DNA from: an uncultured Opitutia bacterium
GTDB lineage: Bacteria > Verrucomicrobiota > Verrucomicrobiia > Opitutales > UBA953
DNA: 64,000 bases
NCBI GenBank assembly: GCA_903840355.1
Contig: CAIMFJ010000005.1
Coordinates: 186,001 to 250,000, forward strand
Direction of reading: 5' to 3'
Part shown: one piece after another, positions 28,050 through 37,872 of the stretch
How positions within the stretch are numbered: position 1 is the stretch's first letter
How the letters are laid out: each line of letters begins with the position of its first letter
The notes under the pieces: model-generated
The model's database searches: none
Told to the model about the DNA's origin: nothing
The model's input: only the letters and a program-made list of their open reading frames with translations
Position numbers and translations under genes: made by a program

Positions 28050-29105
28050 TTAGGCGTTAGGCGTGTTGGGGGCTTTAGGGTAAAGGTAATTACGGTCAAC
28101 CGCTTGGGAGGCTACGATGACGGCGGTACCAAAAATGTCGTGGGCGGAAGCACCGCGGGAGATTTCTGCCGCAGGGCGTTCCAGGCCTGTCAGGATTTGG
28201 CCGTAGGCAGGAATATCAGCGATAAATTGTGCCATCTTAGAGGCGATATTGCCGGCGTTGAGGTCGGGGAAGATCAGGACGCTGGCTTTGCCTGCGACGG
28301 AGCCCGAGACTTCTTTCGATTCGGCTGCGAAGGGGCTGAGAGCCGCATCGGCCTGGAGTTCGCCGTCGATATCACAGACGATGTTAAGCTCTTTAGCTTT
28401 ACGACGAGCTAGTTCGGTCGCGGCTTGGACTTTTTTCACCGAGGCCAAGCGAGGGCTAGCCGCGTGCGTCGAGTAGGCGAGCATTGCCACTTTGGGGAGG
28501 GTGTTGGTTAGGTGACCAGCGAGTCCTGCCGTGGTCACGGCGATGTCCGCAAGTTGTTCGGCGGTGGGTTCAGGGATAACCCCGCAATCCGCGAGGAAGA
28601 GCACCCCGTTGCAACCAAATTTCGATTCTTCGGATTCAAGTATTTGCATCGAAGAAACCGTTTCCACTCCAGCTTGGCGGGGCATGGTTTGTAGGATGGC
28701 ACGTAGACCCGAGGCGGCGTGCGTCGTCGCACCCGAAATCAAGGCGTCGGCGGCACCCGTGGCGACCATCAAGCACGCAAAGTAGTTGGGCTGTTGGGCC
28801 AAATCTTGGGGGTTACCTTGCACATTGGTTTGGCCGTAGCGTTGGATGGATTCTAACTTAGCAACATAACTTGCTAATTCGTCGCTCCGGGAGGGCTCGA
28901 TGATACGAATATCGTCTAAGCGAATGTTAAGCCGGGCGGCGTTGACTTTGATACGTTGGCGATCGCCCAGTAAAATGGGTACGCCCAGTTTCTTCGTCGC
29001 GAATTGGCGGGCGGCTTGGATGATACGTGGATCGGCCCCTTCGGCGAACACGACGCGCTTGGGGTGATTTTGGAGACGAGCCGAGAGGCGAGAAATGAGT
29101 GACAT
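28050..29105 (-). CDS. pta: Phosphate acetyltransferase, catalytic domain only
   Basis: A 351-residue PTA_PTB-family enzyme that transfers acetyl between CoA and phosphate, linking acetyl-CoA to acetyl phosphate. It opens with KRVVFAEGADPRIIQAA, the family start, and contains YFACLMVATGAADALISGATTHAASGLRAILQ with the CoA/phosphate-binding Ser/Thr. The C-terminal part has PDLNAGNIASKMAQF and SRGASAHDIFGTAVIVASQAVD. The size is that of short (class I) Pta proteins. The gene immediately downstream encodes the regulatory half found fused in long Pta proteins. No acetate kinase gene is nearby. A 157-bp untranslated region lies upstream and should contain the promoter. Confidence 0.92.
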   Translation of the reverse strand: MSLISRLSARLQNHPKRVVFAEGADPRIIQAARQFATKKLGVPILLGDRQRIKVNAARLNIRLDDIRIIEPSRSDELASYVAKLESIQRYGQTNVQGNPQDLAQQPNYFACLMVATGAADALISGATTHAASGLRAILQTMPRQAGVETVSSMQILESEESKFGCNGVLFLADCGVIPEPTAEQLADIAVTTAGLAGHLTNTLPKVAMLAYSTHAASPRLASVKKVQAATELARRKAKELNIVCDIDGELQADAALSPFAAESKEVSGSVAGKASVLIFPDLNAGNIASKMAQFIADIPAYGQILTGLERPAAEISRGASAHDIFGTAVIVASQAVDRNYLYPKAPNTPNA

Positions 29106-29262
29106 AAAAAAGGATAGGAAGGCGAGGACGGGTGGCAGTTTTACCGTAAAACCTCTGGGAGGCGAGGCAGAATGGGGTGAAAGAAGCCCCTAATCGCCAA
29201 GAAATTAACGAGTTATAGACCTCTTAAAGAGACTAGTTCAGGACTTAGTGAGAAACTACTTT

Positions 29263-30114
29263 TTAAAACACTACGGTCTTATTGCCGGCGAGCAGTACTC
29301 GATCCTCAACGAGGGCACGCAGGCCGCGGGCTAGGACAACTTTTTCAATATCTTTACCTAATTGAACCATGCTCTCGGGAGTGTCGGAGTGGTCGACGCG
29401 GATGACGTCTTGTTCTACAATGGGGCCTTCGTCTAACTCGGGAGTCACAAAGTGGCAGGTTGCGCCAATGAGTTTAACGCCCCGACGGTGGGCTTGGTGG
29501 TAAGGTTTAGCCCCTGCGAACGAGGGCAGGAAGGAGTGGTGGATGTTTAAAATTTTGCCGGAGAACTCGCGGCACAAGTTCTCGTCGAGGACTTGCATGT
29601 AACGGGCCAGCACGATGAAATCAGCTTTCTCGCGACGGAAGAGGTCCGCCATTTTTTGGTAAGCCTCGGCTTTATTTTCAGGCGTGACGGGGATGTGATG
29701 GAAGGGGATGCCGTGGGCCTCGACTACTTTGCGATGACTCTCGTGGTTAGAGATGACGCAGGGAACAATGAAGCGAAAATCTTGGGCGACGTGACGGGAA
29801 AGTAAGTCGTAAAGGCAGTGTTCCTGTTTGGAGCAGAGCAAAATGACGCGCCGCGGGTGGGCGGAGTCGGAGAGATGCCAGTCCATCTGGAATTTCTTCG
29901 CAAGGGGCGTAAAGCGTTGGGAGAATTCCTCGGCGGGGAAGTCGAGCGAACTCGCACGAATTTCAACGCGCATGAAGAAACGCGACAAATCATGTTCCGT
30001 GTGCTGGCTCGCTTCGGTAATCCACCCGTGGTGTTGGGCTACAAAACCCGACACCTCGGCGACGATTCCTGAGGCGTCAGGACAGGAGAAGCTTAGCGTC
30101 AAGGTGCGATCCAT
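29263..30114 (-). CDS. purU: Formyltetrahydrofolate deformylase
   Basis: A 283-residue enzyme that hydrolyses 10-formyltetrahydrofolate to formate and tetrahydrofolate, balancing one-carbon units. I chose the ATG at 30114 over a TTG at 30150. The N-terminal ACT domain begins LTLSFSCPDASGIVAEVSGFVAQH. The formyltransferase domain starts near residue 90 (RRVILLCSKQEHCLYDLL). VLARYMQVL, NIHHSFLPSFAGAKPYHQA (Asn-His catalytic motif) and CHFVTPELDEGPIVEQD complete the active site with Asp. The length equals that of known PurU. It is 10 nt upstream of nothing on its own strand but follows the M60-like gene by 46 nt, so the two may share a transcript. Confidence 0.94.
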   Translation of the reverse strand: MDRTLTLSFSCPDASGIVAEVSGFVAQHHGWITEASQHTEHDLSRFFMRVEIRASSLDFPAEEFSQRFTPLAKKFQMDWHLSDSAHPRRVILLCSKQEHCLYDLLSRHVAQDFRFIVPCVISNHESHRKVVEAHGIPFHHIPVTPENKAEAYQKMADLFRREKADFIVLARYMQVLDENLCREFSGKILNIHHSFLPSFAGAKPYHQAHRRGVKLIGATCHFVTPELDEGPIVEQDVIRVDHSDTPESMVQLGKDIEKVVLARGLRALVEDRVLLAGNKTVVF

Positions 30115-30160
30115 GACGGCAGGATGGGAGGTAAGCCCCCCGTAAGTCAATTCACGAGGA

Positions 30161-32263
30161 TTACTGCGTATTGGCGGCGTTATTATCGCCTACCTTTTCT
30201 TCCGCCCCGGCCATGCTTTCGTTCTTCGAGCCAAAAAGATTAGTTTTAGCCACCTTGGTAGGGTCGGCCTTAAGGGGTGGGAAATTCGGCGGCATCCAGG
30301 CTTTAAGCGGAGTCAGCATGGTCTTCATCGAATCCGTGTAAGGCCAGTCAAAGCAGGCGAAATAGGGGCCGAGATTCGCATTGGCGTGCTTAGACCAAAT
30401 GCGCACGAAAATATCTTTTTTACGTACATCTGAGTCGCTCTTGGAGAGAGCCCCCATGGATTCTTTGAGCTTTTTTTCTTCGACGGCGATTTCGGCAAGG
30501 CGAGTTTCGGCGGCGGTTTTATCGTCGTCCTTCTTTTCGCGAATGGCCGTTTTAATTTTCAAATCGAGCTGATGTTTTTCTTTTTCCAAAGCTTCGATGT
30601 CCTTGGTGATTTCGCGACCAGCGATACCTAGGTTCTTTTTCACCATACCATCGGCTTTGTGGATGTCATGACGCTCGCCGAGCTCTTCAAAGGTGTCGTG
30701 CAAGCTCTTCCAGCCATATTGTTTTAGCGGGAAGTAGTATTGCGAAAGCAGGTGAAAGGCTGAATCGCTGTGACTCTTGGGGTCGAGGGCCATTTCGCGG
30801 GCGATGGCATCGAGGTCGTCGCCATGTCCTGCGCCGAGGGGGCGATTGGAGATGCGATCCATGCAATACAAGGCGAAGAGGTTGCAGGTTACCTCGGTGT
30901 AACCAGAGTAAGTCCAGAGGCTCGATTGGTGATTGTGACCGAGTTCGTGGTAGAAGCCCCAATTGCCTTCGGTTTTTAGTTTCTTTAAGTTCACCATGTC
31001 GGGGGCACTTTCAGTGTAACATTTAATCGGGTAGCCCGAGTGCATCCAGCCGATGGAAATTTCCGCATCAGGCACAATGCGCTCGGCCGAATGACGCGGG
31101 CCCCAAGCGGCAAGCCAATCGCAAGCCTCGACGATTTCCATCCACGTCTTCATTAAGTCTTCGGGGTAGGGCAATTCACGTAATAATTTGGAAGGCACTG
31201 ACAGCACCATGTTATCGCAGACCAATTCCCCCCAAGGTGCAGGCGCAAGTCGGCTATTATCCCATTCTGCTCGAGTGGTTTTGCCTAAAATGAAAATGGG
31301 GGCTTCGACCGCTCCGACGATTTCGACCCGAATAAGTTCACGCGACTTGGCGTTTTTATCATTTCCAGGCAGGTCGATGTAGATGGGGCCGCCGAAAGGA
31401 TTGGCAAGTTCTACGGTGCGTTTATTCAGGGCAATGGAGTTGGTGATAACCGGGAAGCGGTGCCAGTTTTCCCGCTTCGGCGAATCGCCAATATTATCAG
31501 TATGACAGCCGATGTGAGCGACCAGCCCGCGTTGGATATCGGCGGCGGGAATCCGGAAGGTGATGCGTTCACCTGGAGCGGCATAAAGTCCGGTCGAGTG
31601 CCAGCGGGAGCGATTGGCGGGTAGGCTTACGGCGGTGATAACCCGGTCAGCAGGTTCTAGCACTGCGCCTGGAAAGTTTTCGGCATCTGGGTGAGGGACG
31701 CAGTGATTCGGATCAATGCTAGCCCAGTATTCTTCAACGCGTAATTTAAGTTCAGCGCGTAGCGTGGCGTTGCCGGCGGGGACGGGTAAGGGTTTGTCGG
31801 GTGAAACTCGCAGGGCTTGGCCGGACAAGAATCCTTTCTTCTGTAACGCCGAGGCTTCACCCACGTGAGCGGGTACAATCCGATTAGAGACTGTGCGGTA
31901 GAGTCGATTCCACCGAATCTCTTCCTCTTTGCCGTTGGTAGGAGTCGTCGGCATTTTTACCACTGGTTTGGGAGCCGTTGGGGTTTCTGCCGTGGGAGTG
32001 GTGACGGGGGTGGTCGGTGTCGGCGTTTCGGTCACCACGACTTTAGGTTGTTCTACGACTACGGGAGTTTCCGGAACTTTTACTTCTTCAGCGATGGGTA
32101 CTGGGCTTTTGGCTTTGCCGAAACGTTGGTATAACACGGCGACGGTAGCACCCGAGAGCATGATGAGGATGAACCAGAAGGGGGCACTACCGATGAAGCC
32201 TGTTGGGGCCTTAGGTAAAACGACTTGGCGACGGTGGGCTCGTCGTGGAGGTGGCAGGGCCAT
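30161..32263 (-). CDS. Membrane-anchored M60-like metallopeptidase with coiled-coil insertion
   Basis: A 700-residue protein. Residues ~26-46 are a single transmembrane segment after a basic, Pro-rich N terminus, so the rest faces the periplasm or outside. A Thr/Pro/Val-rich linker (about 60-108) follows. The zinc site HELGH is at 439-443, with the third ligand Glu457 in GYTEVTCN, the M60/enhancin (gluzincin) pattern. M60 enzymes cleave mucin-like glycoproteins near O-glycans. Residues ~551-603 are a highly charged Lys/Glu coiled coil inserted before the C-terminal helical part (DIFVRIWSKHANANLGPYF), which other M60 domains run into directly. The substrate is inferred only from the family. 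It diverges from leuC. Confidence 0.85.
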   Translation of the reverse strand: MALPPPRRAHRRQVVLPKAPTGFIGSAPFWFILIMLSGATVAVLYQRFGKAKSPVPIAEEVKVPETPVVVEQPKVVVTETPTPTTPVTTPTAETPTAPKPVVKMPTTPTNGKEEEIRWNRLYRTVSNRIVPAHVGEASALQKKGFLSGQALRVSPDKPLPVPAGNATLRAELKLRVEEYWASIDPNHCVPHPDAENFPGAVLEPADRVITAVSLPANRSRWHSTGLYAAPGERITFRIPAADIQRGLVAHIGCHTDNIGDSPKRENWHRFPVITNSIALNKRTVELANPFGGPIYIDLPGNDKNAKSRELIRVEIVGAVEAPIFILGKTTRAEWDNSRLAPAPWGELVCDNMVLSVPSKLLRELPYPEDLMKTWMEIVEACDWLAAWGPRHSAERIVPDAEISIGWMHSGYPIKCYTESAPDMVNLKKLKTEGNWGFYHELGHNHQSSLWTYSGYTEVTCNLFALYCMDRISNRPLGAGHGDDLDAIAREMALDPKSHSDSAFHLLSQYYFPLKQYGWKSLHDTFEELGERHDIHKADGMVKKNLGIAGREITKDIEALEKEKHQLDLKIKTAIREKKDDDKTAAETRLAEIAVEEKKLKESMGALSKSDSDVRKKDIFVRIWSKHANANLGPYFACFDWPYTDSMKTMLTPLKAWMPPNFPPLKADPTKVAKTNLFGSKNESMAGAEEKVGDNNAANTQ

Positions 32264-32369
32264 ATTCTATGGAAAACCTTATCCTACAAAGCAACGTTAG
32301 GTCAACTATGCCTGTGAGATTGACCAATGCTAAGGTATTCCTACGGTGAAACCTCACTTTATTACCAAA

Positions 32370-33776
<1,407 letters not shown>

Positions 33777-34058
33777 ATGGTTTCGGCTGCATTCCAGCAC
33801 TTGTTAGAGCGCGTTGCCACTGGGATTCCAGTGGGCGAGGCGGCTCGTGACTTGGGCTTGAATTACCAGAGTCAGCTTACGGTGGATGCTCATTACGATG
33901 GTAAGCCTGTTTGTCAGGTGGTCTTACCTTGGGTGGTAGAAGGACGCGCGGTCTTGGTGCTCGATACCACGCTACCTCTAGAAGTCGCCGAACATCGTCT
34001 GCAATCTCTGGCTCGTTCCCTTGAATTACCCGCTAGCTTAGTTTATCCTAAAAATTAA
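33777..34058 (+). CDS. Unknown 93-residue protein between leuC and leuD
   Basis: I do not recognise this protein. Its ATG abuts the leuC stop (TAAATG) and its stop is 11 nt before leuD, so it is co-transcribed and likely translated together with both subunits. It has no signal peptide, transmembrane segment or Cys-pair motif; a single Cys is in KPVCQVV. The predicted layout is an N-terminal helical part (about 1-28), a central beta-rich stretch (about 34-65, QLTVDAHYDGKPVCQVVLPW and GRAVLVLDT) and a C-terminal helix (about 69-85). Codon use looks like that of its neighbours. Candidate roles are an accessory or assembly factor for the isomerase, or a small regulator; both are guesses from position alone. 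Confidence 0.8.
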   Translation: MVSAAFQHLLERVATGIPVGEAARDLGLNYQSQLTVDAHYDGKPVCQVVLPWVVEGRAVLVLDTTLPLEVAEHRLQSLARSLELPASLVYPKN

Positions 34059-34069
34059 CTTTTCCACTT

Positions 34070-34675
34070 ATGTCTCTCGCAAAAATTACTCAAATCAAGG
34101 CACTCGCCCTGGCGGTACCTGGTGATGACATCGACACGGATCGTATCATCCCCGCCCGCTTTTTGCGCTGTGTAACCTTTGATGGTCTCGGTGACCATGC
34201 GTTCCGCGATGAGCGTACGGGCCCCGATGGCAAGGATCGCCCGCACCCTATGAACACGCCGCAAGCGAAGCGTGCAGGGATTCTAGTGGTCGGTTTTAAC
34301 TTTGGTTGCGGTAGCTCGCGGGAGCACGCCCCCCAATCGCTCTGGCGCTTTGGGTTTAAGGCTCTGGTCGGGGGTAGCTTTGCCGAAATCTTTTTCGGTA
34401 ATTCGACCGCTCTGGGCGTACCTTGCTTGACCTTGAGCAAAGACCATTTGGCAGAATTGTCGGCTTTAGTGCAGCAAAAGCCTGAGCTCGAAGTGACCGT
34501 GGATGTGCAAAACCTGAAGGTCAGTGCGGGTGATAAAGTTTGGCCCGCCAGCATCCCCGCATCCGCTCGCGATGGCTTGGTAAACGGCAAGTGGGACCCC
34601 ATTGCCGATTTATTGGATGGTGCCGCTGCCGTGGAGCAGACTGCCAGTAAGTTGGCTTACGTAGTGGGTAAGTAA
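34070..34675 (+). CDS. leuD: 3-isopropylmalate dehydratase small subunit
   Basis: The 201-residue swivel-domain partner of LeuC. Recognisable segments are VPGDDIDTDRIIPARFLRCV (about 17-36) and GILVVGFNFGCGSSREHAPQSL, the substrate-binding loop with Ser-Arg-Glu-His. FAEIFFGNSTALGVPCL and VDVQNLKV follow. Size and motif order are typical. It ends the leuC-unknown-leuD operon and converges, one nucleotide apart, with a secreted metalloprotein gene. The downstream leuB and leuA are not in the window. Confidence 0.95.
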   Translation: MSLAKITQIKALALAVPGDDIDTDRIIPARFLRCVTFDGLGDHAFRDERTGPDGKDRPHPMNTPQAKRAGILVVGFNFGCGSSREHAPQSLWRFGFKALVGGSFAEIFFGNSTALGVPCLTLSKDHLAELSALVQQKPELEVTVDVQNLKVSAGDKVWPASIPASARDGLVNGKWDPIADLLDGAAAVEQTASKLAYVVGK

Positions 34676-34676
34676 G

Positions 34677-35477
34677 TCAGTTTACGCCAAAAAGTTTACG
34701 CACGTCCTGTACGGTAGTTTGGTCTGCCGCAGGACAGTTTTTTTCCCAACGTAGAAGGTATTGCGCAAAAGTTTCCTGGGCGGGCTTTTCGGTCGCATTG
34801 AGCCAACGGAAAGCAGCCCAACGGCTGGGTTTGGCTTCGAGCAATGCTACTAATTTTATGGCGATGGCACCGTTGAGTTCGCGGTCAGTGGGGTTGGTCC
34901 GGAGTTCTTTTTCGTGATCACGGTAAAACATCGGAAGGCCTTTTTGGTTTAGTTCCTCAAGGTAAGGGCGTTTTTTAACCACGTTATCGGCGTACGCCTG
35001 CAACTTAGGTGCAAAGCTTTGCCAGTTAGGGTAGGGGGCTTTGGTTTGCCAAGTTTGAGCCATGGCATGCAGGCAAAACAGCGAAGAGGCTTCACAGGTG
35101 GTTTCCTCAAACCACAGGTTGTCATCCGGTCCCGGACGAAACCCGCAGTGGATGTGACAAATCTCATGGGCAAATTGATAAGCGTACTGTGCCCAAAAAG
35201 TTTGATGGGTGTTTAGTTTGACGATGATTTCATGACGTTCGTTGCGTTGGAAGAGCGTGATGGGATTACTTTTCGCGTCATGTATCACGACCACATTTTC
35301 AAGTGGTAAGGTCGGCGCGTAGCGTTGCAACTCCGCTGCAGCAGATTGGCAGACGGCCAAGATGTCGGCTTCTTGGGCTTCAAAGCCGTCGGCGATGACC
35401 CGGATTTTATGGGGCATGGCCGGTTCGCTGGCTAAGGCTTCTACAAGAAAAAAACTCCAAAACAAAACTAGCCGCAT
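34677..35477 (-). CDS. Secreted HEXXH metalloprotein of unknown family
   Basis: A 266-residue protein with a signal peptide (MRLVLFWSFFLVEALAS). HEICH at 104-108 is a zinc-binding HEXXH motif, and LWFEETTCEASSLF (121-134) offers Glu residues at the distance expected for a gluzincin third ligand. This makes a peptidase likely, but I cannot place it in a named family. Cys107 within the motif and Cys128 could pair. The C-terminal part ends PAQETFAQYLLRWEKNCP. It is antisense to and nearly touches leuD, so it is not part of that operon, and it diverges from the ATP-grasp gene with about 48 nt between starts. Confidence 0.75.
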   Translation of the reverse strand: MRLVLFWSFFLVEALASEPAMPHKIRVIADGFEAQEADILAVCQSAAAELQRYAPTLPLENVVVIHDAKSNPITLFQRNERHEIIVKLNTHQTFWAQYAYQFAHEICHIHCGFRPGPDDNLWFEETTCEASSLFCLHAMAQTWQTKAPYPNWQSFAPKLQAYADNVVKKRPYLEELNQKGLPMFYRDHEKELRTNPTDRELNGAIAIKLVALLEAKPSRWAAFRWLNATEKPAQETFAQYLLRWEKNCPAADQTTVQDVRKLFGVN

Positions 35478-35525
35478 GGCGGTAAATTAAGTTGTCGCTC
35501 ACCCGTGGCAAGGGATGATTCGCAG

Positions 35526-36428
35526 ATGCCTAGGGGTGACCTAGTTTTATTGACCGATGACCGCTATGAAAAGCCGGCCTTGGTTAACGATTATGTCGCC
35601 AATCTTTTATTAGAAGATCGGCTATTACAGGACGCTTTAACCTTGAAGGGGTATGCGACCGTGCGCGTGGCCTGGTCGCATCCTACTTATGATTGGGCTC
35701 AGGCCCGGGCCGTGGTCTTGCGCACGCCTTGGGATTATTTTGAAAAATACGCCGCCTTTTCTGCTTGGTTGCATCGCGTCAGTGTCCTGACGCCCGTGAT
35801 TAACCCGCCTGATCTGCTGCGGTGGAATATGGATAAGGTTTACTTTAAAGACCTCGAACGTGCGGGAGTGGCTTTGCCTCCAACGGTCTTTTACCCGCGC
35901 GGATCGACGCTTAATTTGGCCGTCGAATTGCAACGCCGGGATTGGGCCGAAGCGGTGCTCAAGCCCACGGTTTCAGGTGCGGCTCGCCATACTTATCGCG
36001 TGAATCGCACCACGCTTCCTGCCTTGCAAAATCAATGCGATGCTTGGCTGCAGGAGGAGGGTTTTATGCTGCAGCCCTTTATTCCCAGTGTACTAACGCG
36101 GGGCGAGGTCTCCCTTATGTTCTTTGGAGGTCGTTACAGTCATGCGGTGCGCAAGGTAGCGAAGCCCGGAGATTTCAGGGTGCAGGATGACCATGGCGGG
36201 GTGGTCTTGCCGCACTATCAACCACGAGCCGAGGAGTTGAAACTAGCTCAGCACGCCTTGCGGTCATGCCCTCAGCCGCCGGTGTACGCCCGAGTTGATT
36301 TGGTTGACGACCTTCAGGGCCGACCCCTTTTGATGGAGCTGGAAGTCGTAGAACCCGAACTCTTTCTAAGGCATGCCCCCGCCGCCGCGACGGCCTTTGC
36401 AGAGGCCTTAGCCTCGGTGCTTATTTAA
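35526..36428 (+). CDS. ATP-grasp domain protein
   Basis: A 300-residue cytoplasmic protein of the ATP-grasp superfamily, enzymes that join a carboxylate to an amine or thiol through an acyl phosphate. I chose the ATG at 35526, which has AAGGGA 10 nt upstream, over a GTG at 35505. The N-terminal domain contains LLTDDRYEKPALVND and VVLRTPWDYFE. The ATP-grasp part has VLKPTVSGAARHTYRV, FMLQPFIP, GEVSLMFFGGRYSHAVRK and YARVDLVDD with LMELEVVEPELFLRH, supplying the Mg/ATP-binding Asp and Glu. This arrangement resembles the DcsG-like ATP-grasp branch (D-cycloserine biosynthesis). No biosynthetic cluster surrounds it, so the substrate is unknown. Its end overlaps the convergent gene by 8 nt. Confidence 0.85.
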   Translation: MPRGDLVLLTDDRYEKPALVNDYVANLLLEDRLLQDALTLKGYATVRVAWSHPTYDWAQARAVVLRTPWDYFEKYAAFSAWLHRVSVLTPVINPPDLLRWNMDKVYFKDLERAGVALPPTVFYPRGSTLNLAVELQRRDWAEAVLKPTVSGAARHTYRVNRTTLPALQNQCDAWLQEEGFMLQPFIPSVLTRGEVSLMFFGGRYSHAVRKVAKPGDFRVQDDHGGVVLPHYQPRAEELKLAQHALRSCPQPPVYARVDLVDDLQGRPLLMELEVVEPELFLRHAPAAATAFAEALASVLI

Positions 36429-37329
36429 TCAGCGGGTAGCTCCACTTCTCCCGTTCAAAGATTTCATTTTTTAACTTACACACCACTTCAGCTCCATCGA
36501 GTTCGGCGGTCATGATGGCAGGAGAGGCTGGATCTTTGCTCCGACGGGGGAAATTGACGTCCAATTTTTGAACCTTCATCGTTTCGCCATTCACATGTGG
36601 CGTGCCGAAGCGGATTTCGAGCTTAGGGAGGTCGGCAATGACCACTTTCTTGCCCCCGTAGATTTCAATGAAGGCCGAGTGGCGTCCCCAGAATTTCAGG
36701 GTCCGACCGGGGAATTTTAAAGCCGTGATGAATTGGGTTTTTTGTGTCGCCTGTTCGGTCACGAAGGCACCGACCCAGGTCCATTCGCGGCCATCGGCAT
36801 CCTTTTCATAATTTAATTTACGAACCGCATAGGTGTACTTGCCGCCATGCCAGGCGAAGGGGCGACGACCCGAGGCGAAGTCGCCTTCGTAGCCGGCCGC
36901 TTCGGTGAGTCCATCGAGGGCAGGGCGGACGAAGCTCGTATCGAGGTCCTTATTGCCCCAGCGCGAGAATATGGCCCCTTTACCCTTATGGTAATCGCCT
37001 TGCGGGCTGGCATCGGAAACCGGATAGCCACCGATGTTGGTTTGGATTCCTCCGTAGAAATTAACCCCGTTGATTTGGCCGAGACCAATCGGAGCGATGT
37101 AGAGGTTCAGTTTCGAAGAGTCGACGTCATCGCTAATGGAGAAATCGATTTCGAGAGATTCAAAGTTATCAGTCGCAGGCATGGTCCACCAAAGGTTGAC
37201 CATGTGCCACGGCAGAGGGCTTTGGGCGGTGGGAAGTTTTTCCGGGGTTGCTTCGACTTTGGGGGCGGTTTCAGCGAAAATACCAGCAGGGCTTAGTGCG
37301 AGCAATAAGCAGAGAAGGAATCGGGGCAT
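36421..37329 (-). CDS. Secreted protein of unknown function
   Basis: A 302-residue protein from the ATG at 37329, chosen because it begins a clear signal peptide (MPRFLLCLLLALSPAGIFA); a longer frame to 37401 would bury it. The mature region starts with a Pro/Glu-rich stretch, then ASPLPWHMVNLWW-like and TYAVRKLNYEKDADGREWTWVGAF segments rich in aromatic residues and beta propensity. WHGGKYTYAV and GRTLKFWGRHSAFIEIYGG suggest a concanavalin/jelly-roll-like sandwich such as seen in DUF3472-type proteins, but this is only an impression. No catalytic motif is apparent. It is followed by the convergent ATP-grasp gene with an 8-nt overlap. Confidence 0.75.
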   Translation of the reverse strand: MPRFLLCLLLALSPAGIFAETAPKVEATPEKLPTAQSPLPWHMVNLWWTMPATDNFESLEIDFSISDDVDSSKLNLYIAPIGLGQINGVNFYGGIQTNIGGYPVSDASPQGDYHKGKGAIFSRWGNKDLDTSFVRPALDGLTEAAGYEGDFASGRRPFAWHGGKYTYAVRKLNYEKDADGREWTWVGAFVTEQATQKTQFITALKFPGRTLKFWGRHSAFIEIYGGKKVVIADLPKLEIRFGTPHVNGETMKVQKLDVNFPRRSKDPASPAIMTAELDGAEVVCKLKNEIFEREKWSYPLIK

Positions 37330-37421
37330 GACTCTTTTTAAGCACTCTCCGTTTTGCAGGCGAGTGATAATTAATGTCCTTAATGAAGAAATTTTAATCA
37401 AACTCTACACCATTAGAGTCT

Positions 37422-37862
37422 TTAGTGACTGTAACCATTTCTACAACGCGCCACACAAACAGTCCTAGGTGTATTATTAAAAAAAAGTGGAAGAAGCAAT
37501 ATGGTACAGAGGCTACAAAGATTGATAACAAGTTGGATGATTGCTATGGTGTTTCTTCCTGCGTAGAAGTTATGTACTCCTAGATTGCCTATAAATAGTG
37601 CAAGAAGAATGTAAACAGTACGATTCTTGCGCTTTAGATTACTTAATGCCGGATTAACTGGTGTGCTAGGTTGTGGATTGGATCCGACAGGAGGAACAGG
37701 TAGACCGCTACCTAGGGCGGTTTGTTGTAAGGGTACCCAGCTGGCCATGCCATTCGTCCAGACGAGCGTGTCGATGGAGATCGTGCCGCTAGCCATGAGG
37801 TTGCGAATGGTAGCCTCATCGACTGGACCCATGCGATTATTGCCTTGTTGGTAGTACCACAT
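37422..37862 (-). CDS. GYF-domain/TM2-domain membrane protein, frame broken near the 3' end
   Basis: From the ATG at 37862 the protein starts MWYYQQGNNRMGPVDEATI, a GYF_2 domain (about 1-50) that binds proline-rich peptides in eukaryotic relatives. A Pro-rich linker follows, then a TM2 domain from about 85 (TVYILLALFIGNLGVHNFYAG). The frame as read ends at 37422 with an atypical tail. At 37479-37486 the coding strand has eight T. Removing one gives the normal TM2 ending LGLFVWRVVEMVTVTKDSNG and a stop at 37394-37396. So either the sequence has a homopolymer error, or the gene is frameshifted or uses slippage. The region is more AT-rich than its neighbours. Confidence 0.8.
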   Translation of the reverse strand: MWYYQQGNNRMGPVDEATIRNLMASGTISIDTLVWTNGMASWVPLQQTALGSGLPVPPVGSNPQPSTPVNPALSNLKRKNRTVYILLALFIGNLGVHNFYAGRNTIAIIQLVINLCSLCTILLLPLFFNNTPRTVCVARCRNGYSH

Positions 37863-37872
37863 AGAAATGAGG

